DNA of 64,000 nt, from the NCBI RefSeq assembly GCF_026212465.1, contig NC_080047.1:43496059-43560058 (forward strand), given 5' to 3'. The position numbers were made by a program, and so were the translations under genes. The DNA is from Amaranthus tricolor (lineage: Eukaryota > Streptophyta > Magnoliopsida > Caryophyllales > Amaranthaceae). Each line of letters starts with the position of its first letter. The first letter of the stretch is position 1. The notes beneath the pieces are model-generated. The model had not been told where the DNA came from. It ran no database searches and was given only the letters and a program-made list of their open reading frames with translations. Of this stretch, positions 35,801 to 45,932 are shown piece by piece.

Positions 35801-38498
35801 ATTCCTTTCGCAAATCTGCTATACTAAAATAAGCTCATCCCATGGTATTGTGATTCCTTTGAAGATGAAGATAATTAGATTGCACCCTCTAATTTCATAT
35901 TCCGAATTGCCCTTGATTAAAAAGTGATCCTTTTTCAAATGTAGAATTGCATTGCACCCTCTGTTAAATATGACAAGGAAATCTTCTAGAAATTGTATGT
36001 TCGAATTCTCGTGGGGCTTCATAAAATGGAAAATGTGAAACAAGGGACTACTTTGTTTCGTATGATTTAAAATATACCATTGGGAATGAGACTTTAAACA
36101 GAAAATGACGATTACTAAATATTATATGTGCCTTGAGTCGCGGCGGTTCATGTGTGGGCATAAATGGCTCTAAGTGCCTTGGTATGTTAGGCTATGCAGG
36201 AGTGTTTAGAAGGTAGAAGGAAAAGCTTAGTCGGCTTTCCTTCAGGAGCGTAGAAAGTCGAGTTTGGCTTTTGGTATTGGGCAACTATGTTTTTAAGATA
36301 TTTTATTTTTGTGTGACTTAATATTGTTGTTGCTTCTCAGTTGGCAATGAGTAAGAGAGCAGAGGAGAGCAGATTATGCGTGTACCAGTTGGAAGGTGCT
36401 CAAACCTTAGGTTCATGTATAAGGATCCGACCTCGTGCTAATAATGCTCCTGATCTTTTGAAATGCTCAATTCAATGGTACCGTGTATCGTTTGAGGGTG
36501 ATCATAAAGACATTATATCAGGTGAGTATTTACTATATGCTTATTGTGAACTTCTTACATGTGTCGAAAGCTTTGTACTTCAATTTTTAGAAGTCATTTG
36601 TCTAAAAAACATTTCACGTCTCCAATAAAATTCTTTCGGGAACGTCCTCTTTTTTGTTGTTAGAGGTATTGTTGTGTTCTTTTATCTCATTTCAAGCTTT
36701 TTAAGCAAAGAAAATTAACTATACTGCCAAAAAATCACCTTGTTTCCTCGTGAATGTTCGGTGGCCCTATTTTTATTCGTTTTTTTAGATAGTTCATAAG
36801 AGGAATAATCCCACTTTTAGTTCGGAGTCGGCTTGGCTTGATTTTGATAAGAGGAGTCAAATAACCAACTTACTAATTTCCGATGTTCGTCTTTTGGCAA
36901 TATGAGTCTTGTCGTCTGAAGCGCTCTATCTTGTAGGTCATTTTGCTGAGTTAACTACTTCTCTCGTTTCTAGGTGCCAATAAACCAATTTATGCACCTG
37001 AACCCTTAGACGTGGGCAAAATTTTGCAAGCTGATGTTGTTTCCGATACTCACACAATTTCCGTGACAACAGTTTCTGCCATTGATCCTGGTTTGTATTC
37101 CTCCTCCCTTACACGCACACATGCACATTATACCAAATCATAATACACTACTTGCACACACCGGAGTGTTTAATCCCTCACCCATAAGATTCTTCTCGTT
37201 TTGTGACAGCTCCTGGATTAACAAGCTACGTGCAATCACTTCAACGAAGATCCAATGCTGATTTTCATGTATGTTATATCTTACGCTATTTACCTCTGTT
37301 GGTAGCAGTTAGAGGTGTTTAATCGGGGCATTGGGTTGATTTCGGGTTAACTGTTTCGGGTCGGTACAAAATCGAATCTTGTGTCCGTATTGGTTTTTAC
37401 GTAACTGTAAATTTATTTTTAAGTCGGATCAAATCAGGTTCAATTACAAGGTCGTGCGAATATCGGGTCATCGGCCCTGTTTTGAACACATGTTTGAACA
37501 TATGCAGGTGGTGATTTCACAGATGAATGGACAAGATTATCCGTCACATTCTGTTCACGTGTTTCACGTGGGGAAATCAAGACTAAAACTCAGTAGAGGA
37601 TGGATAAATAAGACCAGAGAGTCTTATTCTAACTCAATGCAGGTACATCACTGACAGTTACTTTCCATTCTTTACCATCACTGGGTAACTACTGCTAATC
37701 ATTTGGTCGTAATAATTTCTGTGGACAGCTATGCGGTGTAAGAGGAGGTAACGCTGCTTCAAAATCCTTGTTTTGGCAAGCAAGGAAGGGACTTTCCTAT
37801 GTTTTGACGTTCGAATCAGAAAGAGATAGAAACGCTGCCATTATGATCGCCAGAAAATATGCTCTCGATTGCCATGTAAGTCTTTCCCGTCTATTTAAGC
37901 TAATGCAACATTCGATTACTTCAACACCATTAAGTGACTTTCTGTTGGACCCCACCTAGCTGGGGTTTGGAGTGTTCGGATGTACGCCATCTTTTACAAC
38001 TTCAAATGAATAAGTGCACATGAGTAGAGGTGTTCAACGGGTCGAATCGGGGTGGGTCATGTCAAATTTAAACGGGTTTGTGTGGGTCAAATCCTGCTTA
38101 AATCCGACCCACTTTCAGCTGTTTTTTTAAAATTCATATAATAGTTTTTTTATTCTACTTAATGGTCCGTTGGATTGACCCACCTATGTATATAATAATA
38201 TCATAAAAATATAAAGAAAAAGTGGTAAAATTTTTTAGCAACCAGTTCCTATAATTATCCGGCCCTACCCTTTACTCCAAGGCCCGTTAATGGCCCGGCG
38301 CGTCATTGACCCGGCCTGCTAATGACACATTAAAATGTGATCCGACCGTTGACCCGTTGTTCGATCCACCCCGTTAAACACCTCATCACTTTCCGGCTTC
38401 CCCATACGAAAAAGACCAAACGAACTGTAACGTTCATTCTTTCCTCTTATGACTGTTTTCCTTTGTAACAGGTTGTACTCGCTGGGCCTGACGAGTGA
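32900..38498 (+). CDS. SCAB1-like: SCAB-like plant actin-binding protein (stomatal closure-related), 12 coding exons
   Basis: Exons: 32900-33184, 33296-33424, 34375-34467, 34745-34885, 35492-35560, 35708-35791, 36341-36521, 36974-37090, 37210-37268, 37508-37642, 37729-37875, 38472-38498. All borders are GT-AG, the frame is unbroken, and the product is 488 aa (Arabidopsis SCAB1 is close to 500). The start MTRVSPELDYEV and the sequence FPKYKIGPNNEI at about residues 32-43 are typical of the family. Residues 1-138 correspond to the N-terminal actin-binding part. About 139-290 are charged, heptad-rich coiled coil (ELLAIKLTQQEGEF, RRIKMMHQ, ELRALRLQLREK). About 290-385 form the Ig-like part, and about 387-480 a PH-like domain (VFHVGKSRLKLSRGW ... 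ALDCH). SCAB proteins are plant-specific F-actin bundling and stabilising proteins that slow actin remodelling during stomatal closure. Domain limits follow family knowledge. Introns contain a hAT MITE, TRIMs and other repeats. The 3' UTR probably extends to about 38790. Confidence 0.95.
33469..33659. mobile_element. hAT-type MITE, CTATGTTACT family, copy 1 (in SCAB intron 2)
   Basis: The element is 33477-33651 (175 bp), with terminal inverted repeats CTATGTTACTCGGACTT / CCGAGTCCAAGTAACATAG. Exact 8-bp target duplication TGTTACTA at 33469-33476 and 33652-33659, the size made by hAT transposases. Non-coding. Copy 2, in the opposite orientation, is at 56633-56808. Confidence 0.9.
34268..34322 (+). 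repeat. TRIM terminal-repeat fragment
   Basis: GAGCCTCCAACCATGAGCATAAACTTTTGGTTGAGC...CTTTGA resembles the distal half of the TRIM terminal repeat at 35214-35285. It is not followed by a primer-binding site, so it is a solo fragment. In SCAB intron 2. Confidence 0.5.
35013..35285 (+). mobile_element. TRIM, copy 2 (in SCAB intron 4)
   Basis: A partial left terminal repeat (about 35013-35069) ends GTTCCTTGACA, followed directly by a primer-binding site TGGTATTAGAAGC (35070). The interior, about 140 bp, is non-coding. A right terminal repeat (35214-35285) begins TGTTAGAGTATATAACATAT and ends GGTTCCATGACA. Its length is about 72 bp. The left repeat is rearranged at its outer end, so no target duplication is readable. 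Confidence 0.75.
37309..37486. repeat. GAGGTGTTTAATCGGGGC repeat fragment (in SCAB intron 9)
   Basis: Shares GTTGATTTCGGGTTAACTG, CGGGTCGG and TCTTGTGTCCGTATT with 32702-32866, in the same orientation. Probably a MITE relic; right end not defined. Confidence 0.5.
38025..38385. mobile_element. GAGGTGTTyAAC-family MITE, copy B (in SCAB intron 11)
   Basis: Ends TAGAGGTGTTCAACGGGTC and CCCCGTTAAACACCTCA are inverted repeats, and the interior matches copy A at 9217-9585 in the same orientation (GGGTCATGTCAAATTTAAACGG; GTATATAATAATATCATA). A clear 8-bp duplication is not visible, so the flanks have changed or the insertion is old. Confidence 0.7.
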
Positions 38499-38799
38499 TG
38501 ACAGAAACTGATAGCAAGCCTAACTGAATCTGAAGCCTTTATTGAATCGAATGCGAGTTTAACCTGATTTTTTTCTCGAGTTTTTTGTTATGGCTTTCCT
38601 TCGTGGTGTGATCATTTTTTGTTGTATATTTGTGTCCTTTTAGATGAAGTATAGATGAATGGCTTGTATCGATTGGTACGACTAGTCGGGCTGCAATCTT
38701 AACTTGGGCAGTGTTTTTTATTTGCCTGATTTCTGGTTGTAACCTTTCCTATGAGATGAATTAGTCTTTTTATGAATGAATATGAATCAAGAGGCCCTT

Positions 38800-40257
38800 T
38801 TCACAATTTGCTTAATTTGAATACCTATGCAATTTAAAGGTCCAATTACATTGATTTTTTAAAACTAAACTTTATTAACTGTTTTTGATCTTTATTTTTT
38901 ACACCATTATCTAACACAAATTGTGGTAAAAGACGGTCTCTTTGAGATACCATTCTTAATGTGCTCAACCTATTATCATCTTCTAGTTGAATCTCTTGAG
39001 AAGAGACCGTCTCTTTGAGAGCCGTCTCTCAGGACATTGAACTAGATATATTTTTATGGAATTGGATTGGATGTAATTCTAAATACTATTTCTATTGTTT
39101 TAGAAAAAGTCTTATATGAACTTGGTTTATAATATTATTATTTTTTTGAACGTTTTATATATTTTAGCGTGCAACAACATTAAAAGATATAAACATACTA
39201 AAAAATAGTGTGGACTCAATCTATACAAAATTTTTAAATTGTATAAAAGGTGAATTGTATAGTTGTCTAAATTGAAACTTGAACTTATTTGTGCAAAGAT
39301 GACATACCTAAGTAAATTTAAATTGGAGAAGAATGAGTGTTCTGCAAATATTTGATATTTAGTACTTGATTGGAATTATTGATTTGATTAACTGGTTTAT
39401 CAATAGGTTTAACCAAATGATTTTGAATACGTTGTTAATTTAAATCATTTTTAGAGACTAGGAATCCTAATTTATAATACATGATATAAAGCTAATTGAA
39501 TATCATAAAATCAAGTAAAGTTCAGTGGTCAAAAGTTGTGGATATAAAATATTTCTTTTGTGGATAAAATAATTTTACGAGCTATACAAATTTTTATCAT
39601 AACATACTTTTTGACCTAAATTATAAAATATGTAAAATATAAACTAGTTTTAATAATTATTTTGCTAACTTATTATTAACTACATATTTTTTTTTGCTTA
39701 TGTATCAATTATAATTCCTGTTTTGAACTAAAGGATTAATCCTAATTAAACAGAATGATTTGCCTAATTAGTATTAGAAAAGAAAATTCATTTTGATGTT
39801 CACTGAAACTTATTTCCTAAACTAGTATTTATTTAGAAAAATAATTAAACCAAGCTATTTGATTGGGCTTTGAAAATTCTAAACTTAAGTTTTCAGATTT
39901 AGTTGATGCAAATGTACTTGAAACAAAAAAAAAACACAATTAAAAATAATTATTCATTTCCTTAGTTTTATCATAAGTAAGGTTGAATTTTTTATCAACC
40001 ATTAAGATATAAGTATTCATATGAAAATCTCTAACTTATTAAAACTGAATGCATTTTAAAAGTTCATAATTTGGTTGAATTATGTCAATTAAGTAACAAC
40101 ACAAACTCCGAACCAATTGAAATCAACATACAAGGTTATTGTTAATTTAAGAACAACTAAAATTGAGATGAAAAACCCGAGAACGTTAAACATACCTCCA
40201 TTGCATTATAAAATAATTCTCAATTAAATTTCTACTTGTTCCAATTCATCAAAAGGA
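38800..40257. other. AT-rich intergenic sequence, no gene seen
   Basis: At 38930-39040 a GAGAC-family repeat occurs (AGACGGTCTCTTTGAGATACC ... GAGAAGAGACCGTCTC). No coding evidence between SCAB and the LINE relic. Confidence 0.5.
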
Positions 40258-41062
40258 AACTTGAACTTGAACTTACGCGCAACCCGCTTATATACGATTA
40301 GTAACGTCTCCATCAATCTCCCCATTACTCTGAATCAGCGATCCCGAATATTTAAACTTGAACTTCTCCCCCTATGGTCACCTCTAGCTCCCCTGTCGAT
40401 TCTGTCCCTTTGAAATTGCATCGCAAGTATTATGTCTTCGTACGGCTTATGCGCAACCCTTTACCCTTCAAGGCTTCCTTGCACTCTTCCAATTTACTAC
40501 TAAGTCCAACCGCCTTTGATCCCCCCAATTTTTTTGAGAGCTTCTCCTACTACTCCGTTGTGGTAATATCAATAATCGACCCATGATCCTGTGTTCTTTG
40601 GATGTCCGAAGTTTGTCAAATTTCCTCCGTTGGATCCCTAGTCTCATTGAACAGTTGAGAAAAATATTGATGCCATCTTATTTTGATGTCCTCTTGTTTA
40701 AGGAGTACTCGTCCACCTTCATCCTTAATGAACTTCACTGTCCCTATGTCCTTATCTGCCTAGATCTTGCTTTTGCCAACTTTAAAATATACTTTTCCCC
40801 CTCTTTGGTATCAAGCTTTTGATAAAAGGCTTCAAACACGCAATCTTTTGCCTCTGTTACTACTTTATTTGCCGCCCGTTTTGCTTTTTTGTACCTCTCC
40901 TTATTTGTCCTATCCTCCTCCTCTATGCAAGTCATGAGCTCCTTGAATCTCCTGTTTTTGTCCCTTATCTTCATTTTCACTTCTTCGTTCCACCACTACG
41001 ACTCTTAGTACACTTTTGGTTTCCCCATCGACACCTCTAATATCTCCTTTTCCAACATTGTT
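40258..41062 (-). pseudogene. LINE (non-LTR retrotransposon) reverse-transcriptase relic
   Basis: On the minus strand, 40980-40744 reads KIRDKNRRFKELMTCIEEED followed by KRAANKVVTEAKDCVFEAFYQKLDTKEGEKYI, a stretch typical of plant LINE ORF2 between endonuclease and reverse transcriptase. Upstream (41062-40980) the frame has stops around SWWWNEEVKMKI. Downstream it continues with stops and shifts through DIKIRWHQYFSQLFNETRD-like sequence, then jumps to GKGLRISRTKT and ESTGELEVTIGGEV-like pieces, so part of the polymerase is deleted. This is a fragment with no mobility. The family is recognised from memory. Confidence 0.75.
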
Positions 41063-41446
41063 TAGGCAAATAATTCTTAAAACAATTATGCAATAATTTA
41101 AAATTTATTTTATTTTATTCTTACTTAAAATTACCTCATTGGTGGCTTGTTTAATAATGGCAATTGGCACATATAATTTTTTAATGATTTCCCCCATAGT
41201 TATGATTTTTGACATTTGAATTATGAGTAAGCCTAGTGGTTAAGGTATTTCTCTTTTACTCTTGTTAGCACAATTTCAATTTTCCCTCCCTATAGCCTAA
41301 AATAAGAATTTTTTCCATTTCTCCTTTATTTATAGGTTAGATTTTACACTATATCGCCCGATAAAAATGCTCTCACCATGAAACGGTGTCGGATTTGTGT
41401 AATTTTTTTTTTGAATTAAAAAATTAGGATATCTTGAAGAAAGCTG

Positions 41447-41483
41447 CCCAACGGCTGGATTTTGAAATATTTTGACCGTTAGA
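41447..41483 (+). promoter_or_regulatory. Two MSA (mitosis-specific activator) elements upstream of the cyclin gene
   Basis: CCCAACGGCT at 41447-41456 carries the AACGG core. TGACCGTTAGA at 41473-41483 is, on the other strand, TCTAACGGTCA, a perfect match to the MSA consensus TCYAACGGYYA. They lie about 200-240 bp before the cyclin start codon. MSA elements are bound by three-repeat MYB (MYB3R) factors and drive G2/M-phase transcription in plants, which fits a B-type cyclin. Confidence 0.8.
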
Positions 41484-41683
41484 GAGAAGCAAAAAACCCT
41501 TCTTTCTCTTACAAAACACGGCGCTTCTCAGTATGAAATTCATTCCTAATTTTTCTTTCCAAATCTTTCTTTTTCTTTCAACAGACGTAGACGATACAAG
41601 AAAAAAATCAAGGAAAGTGAGAAATAATCCCTAATTTTTGCATTTCCTTTCTCTGTCAATCTTTTTTCAAACAATCAAAATCC

Positions 41684-44600
41684 ATGGCTTCCATAGCAAA
41701 TGTTCCTCAAGTTGATAAAGGTTTTTTTCTCATCTCAATCAATTCTTACATTTTCTGCAATTTCATTTGGGTTTATGTACCTAGATCTTTCATAAAATCA
41801 CAGTTAATCTTGATTATTTCTTGACTCTCAATAGAATATTCATAACTTTTTTCAGTAAAGATTTGACTTTTTTTTGGGTTCATTTTACTTATCTACTCCT
41901 ATTAGCATCTGGGTTTTAATCATAACAATGATACTTTTTTCACTTATTTTTCTTCTGTTTTTCATACATTTCATTGATTATTGGGTATATTAGTGAATGA
42001 TCTAGGTTTTTTTGGGTGCAAAAGCAGGTAATTTTATTCTTTCTGAGATTCATTTTCTTTTCCTTCTTAATGAAAAGCTATGATCTTTAATTAGTTTTGT
42101 CTAAAAGATTTTATGGGTTTTATTAATTTCATGAAACTATTAATGAATTATTCAGCCACTTTTTGCATCTTAGAGAAAATTTTTGATCTTTAAATAGTTT
42201 TATGTGAAAAGAATTTCTGGGTTTCAACTATTTCACCCAAATTTTATGTGGGTTGTTTAGTATTTGATTGTTAATTATCTGGTTTGATGTGTGCATAATG
42301 TATAAAACTACAATCAACAATCAAGATTTTTTTCACTCACTACAAATTACAATGTAAAAATTGGAATTTAAATTTTACAGTTGAAGGTAATGATGGAGGG
42401 ATCAAACAAAAGAATGTAGCAGCAGGACAGGGAAGAAACAGGAAAGCACTCAATGATATTGGTAATCTAGTTACAGTCAGAGATGTTGAAACCAAACCAC
42501 AAAGACCCATCACAAGGTTTTTCTTAATTCTTGAAATTTCTCAATGATATTGGTAATTTTCTTTGATTGTTCCCAAAATTTGTGATTATGACACTTTTGT
42601 TCTTGTTGTTTGATTAAATTACAGGAGTTTTGGTGCCAGATTACTTGCTGCTAATGCACAAGTAGCAGGAGATAACAAGAAGGTTGTACACTACTCTTTA
42701 TAACTAGGAGTCTAGGATTAGGGATTAAATGGGCGGGTGGGTGCAGATACCCCTCACCCATATCCCCACCACCACTCGTGGTGTGTATACCATGCATATC
42801 GGCTACCTGCCTATCCACTACTCTTTATAACTAGGAGTCTTGGATTAGGGATTTCAAAATAGGCGGGCGGGTGCAGGTCACCCTCGCCCATATCCCCACC
42901 ACCACTCGTGGAGTGTATACCATGCATATCAGCTACCTACCCACCACCTTATCCACTACTCTTTATAACTAGGAGTCTTGGATTAGGGATTTCAAAATAG
43001 GCGGGCGGGTGCAGGTCACCCTCGCCCATATCCCCACCACCACTCGTGGAGTGTATACCATGCATGTCAGCTACCTACCCACCGCCTTATCCACTACTCT
43101 TTATAACTAGGAGTCTTGGATTAGGGATTTCAAAATGGGCGGTCGGGTGCAGGTAACCCTCCCCCATATCCCACCACCACTCGTGGTGTGTATACCACGC
43201 ATTTCGGCTACCTACCCACCGCCTACCCATTACCCATGGCAATGCAGGTGTGGGTAAGGCGTTTTCATAACCATGTCCCAAGAAAATCATACTGTATCCG
43301 GGCAGGTGTAGTGCAAAACCCGTGCAATTTTACCCAGATGCTATTTTTAATTGATAAAGTCTTCTGATTTGGTTTGTTTAATTTTTTTTTTTTGTGTTAT
43401 TAATTTTGATGCTGATTGGGCTTTTCAGAAATTGCAAGTGGCAGGAGTGCCAAAACCACCGGCAAAGAGGGCAGTTCCAACAAAAGCAAAAGCATCAGTG
43501 GAAGTGATTGAAATAAGTCCTGATACTGAGGAAGTCAAAAATGAGAAACAGAAGGAAAAATTGGTGCCCCAAAATGAAAATTCAGCTGGTTATAAGAAGA
43601 AAAAGAAGAAGGTTCCTTCTATGACTGCTCTCCTCACTGCTAGGAGCAAGGTATAAAGCTTATTATTTCTCTAAATTTTCTTTTATGTTCATAGTTCTTA
43701 AAGTTAAGAATAATTTGCGAATTGCATGCTCAATGTTTAATTTTTGCTAATTACATCCACTAAAGTATCAAAGTTTACAGGTTGATAAAACACGGAATTT
43801 CAACCATTTTGGTGGTCGAAATTTAAGGTTAAGTGGTCAGAGTTGTATTTTTGGCCTGAACCTATAAACTTTGATACCTTTGGTGGCTGTAATTTTCAAA
43901 AAATAAACATTGAGACTATAATAATTCACAAAGTGCTAAACTTAATTCGCATATTTTTCAGAAGTTAATGGTGCACCCCTATAAATTATTGTATAATTTT
44001 GCTCCGCGTCTTTCTAATTTTGATGTGTTCATTAGGCTGCTTGTGGGTTGTCCAACAAGCCAAAGGAAGAGATAGCTGACATTGATGCTTCTGATATTGA
44101 TAATGAATTAGCTGTGGTTGAATATGTCGAAGATATCTACAAGTATTACAAGGAGGCAGAGGTTTAATCTACTTTCAACACTAATAAATCATGTAGGATG
44201 AAGGGTAGAAAAAGGGACTAATGAATATATCTTGTGTTGTCTTGTTTCTTCTGCTGGATTGTAGGATGAGTGTCGGCCTCGCGAGTATATGGATTCACAA
44301 CCCGATATCAATGAGAAAATGAGGGCAATTCTAGTTGATTGGTTGATTGAAGTACACAGCAGATTTGAACTTGTGCCTGAAGCCCTCTATCTCACCATTA
44401 ACTTGGTCGATCGGTTTCTTTCAATAAAAGCTATCCCAAGAAGAGAATTGCAGCTTGTGGGTATCGGTGCTATGTTAATTGCCTGCAAGTATGAAGAAAT
44501 CTGGGCTCCTGAGGTACTTGCACAACTGTATTATATGCTTCTTTTATGCAAGTATGAGTCAAAATGGATTCTGTGAAATCGGAAAATAGACTCAAATGGG

Positions 44601-45932
44601 TCAGATTTTGTGAAAATGAAAACAGACTCAAACGAGTCGAGCCATATGATCCCTAGACCTCAGTGTATTGTATACTTCTTTTATGCACTATAATCCTCAA
44701 GAGGCTTGATGGGTCTAGACAGATTTTGTGAAATCGGAAAATAGACTCTTGAGTCGGATTTATGAAAATGAAAACAGGCTCAAACGAGTCACACCATATG
44801 CACTAACCCAGACCTCAGTGTATTATAATACTTCTTTATGCACTATAATTCGATGGGTTTAAAACGGATTTTGTGAAACCGGAAAATAGACTCAAACGGA
44901 ACGGATTTTATGAAAATGAAAACAGGCTCAGACGAGTATGTTTTCCTCGTTGTTTTAATCGAATAGGTCATATGATAAATTCTTCAAATAATTAATTCTT
45001 CCAAATTTTCAGGTTAATGATTTTGTAGCAATATGTGAAAGGGCATACAACAACGAACAAATTCTGAAGATGGAGAAGGCCATATTAGGCAAATTAGAAT
45101 GGTACATTACAGTTCCTACACCATATGTTTTCCTCTCGCGCTACATCAAGGCTTCCATTCCTGAAAATGATGTGAGTATTGATCACGAGTTTCGTTACAC
45201 TACAGTTTATACCGAAAATGTTACATACTTGATCTGATTTGTGTAAAATGTTGTGCACAAACCGGCAGATGGAGAACTTAGTCTATTTCCTAGCTGAGCT
45301 TGCTTTGATGAACTATCATTGCTCCATCTCCTTTTCGCCATCCATGATCGCTGCTTCCGCAGTCCTTGTAGCTCGCCATACCTTGTTCAAGACGCCTGCT
45401 TGGACCGAAACTTTGAGGATCCACACCGGGTTTTCCGAGTCACAACTCAAGTAATTAATCTTAGTCACAAAAATACATCGGATATTTTGCTAGTACAACT
45501 ATAATTTTGATTTATCCTCCCCCCCAATACCCTAACCTGTGCGTGTTAGAGTATATAACATATCCTGGAACTTCAACCATCAGCTTAAGTTTTTGGTTGA
45601 GTTGGTTTCTCGACATGGTATCAGATGTATCAGATGCCAACATGACAAGACGGGTTTGAATCTATCACCCTTCTCTATGAGCTCTTGTGTGAGAGGACGT
45701 GTTAGAGTTGGTTATCGGGCCTCAACCATCAGCTTAAGCTTAAGTATGATTAATTTTGGTATTATTGTTGATATTTTTCAGTAAATGTGCAAAGATGTTG
45801 GTGAGCCTGCATGAAACTGCACCAGGACACAAGCTGCAGACTGTGTATAAGAAATACTCTCAGGCTGAGAAATATGCAGTGGCTTTGTGTTCACCAGCTT
45901 TAAGTTTGAATTCAATCTCTTTTAATGGATGA
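41684..45932 (+). CDS. CYCB1-like: B1-type mitotic cyclin, 9 coding exons
   Basis: Exons: 41684-41720, 42381-42516, 42625-42682, 43429-43650, 44036-44161, 44265-44513, 45013-45171, 45269-45450, 45782-45932. GT-AG borders, continuous frame, 439 aa, usual size for CYCB1. A destruction box RKALNDIGN lies at residues 33-41, for APC/C-driven proteolysis. A Lys-rich linker follows. The cyclin N box contains MRAILVDWLIEVHSRFELVP (from residue 212), LYLTINLVDRFLS, and IACKYEEIWAPEVNDF. The C-terminal cyclin box (from about 315) includes MENLVYFLAELALMNY. The product would activate CDK (CDKA/CDKB) at G2/M in the nucleus. Upstream MSA elements agree with mitotic expression. Introns 3 and 6 contain tandem arrays and intron 8 a TRIM. 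Subgroup B1 is chosen from the D-box and overall similarity. The start codon is the first ATG after a leader of about 180 bp. Confidence 0.95.
42687..43235. repeat. Four-copy tandem array, about 138-bp unit (cyclin intron 3)
   Basis: Units begin near 42687, 42815, 42953 and 43091 with (C)CACTACTCTTTATAACTAGG and continue GGAGTCTTGGATTAGGG, GGCGGGCGGGTGCAGG, CATATCCCCACCACCACTCG, and GTATACCATGCAT. Units 2 and 3 are almost identical; 1 and 4 are more diverged. GC-rich relative to the surrounding intron. The minus-strand open frame across it is an artefact. Confidence 0.9.
44527..44943. repeat. Three-copy tandem array, about 137-155-bp unit (cyclin intron 6)
   Basis: Units start near 44527, 44664 and 44819 with TGTATTrTAT..CTTCTTTTATGCA. 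They contain GGATTTTGTGAAATCGGAAA, ATAGACTC, and GAAAATGAAAACAGGCTCAAA. The first unit begins only 14 bases after the end of exon 6 (44513), so the array starts right at the 5' splice region. Confidence 0.85.
45544..45750 (+). mobile_element. TRIM, copy 3 (in cyclin intron 8)
   Basis: Left terminal repeat 45544-45615 runs from TGTTAGAGTATATAACATAT to TTTCTCGACA (72 bp), followed directly by the primer-binding site TGGTATCAGATG (45616). Polypurine tract GAGAGGACG precedes a right terminal repeat starting TGTTAGAGTTGG at 45700, which fades out near 45750. The best-preserved left half of the four copies in the window. Confidence 0.8.

Noticed and set aside
40374..41040. Three plus-strand open frames around 40.4-41.0 kb
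   Set aside because: They are antisense to the LINE reverse-transcriptase relic.
42687..43235. Regular repeats that could suggest a CRISPR-like array
   Set aside because: Units are contiguous 138-bp tandem repeats without spacers, in a plant intron.
43087..43290. 67-codon minus-strand open frame in the cyclin gene
   Set aside because: It is within the intron 3 minisatellite, antisense to the gene, with no motif.
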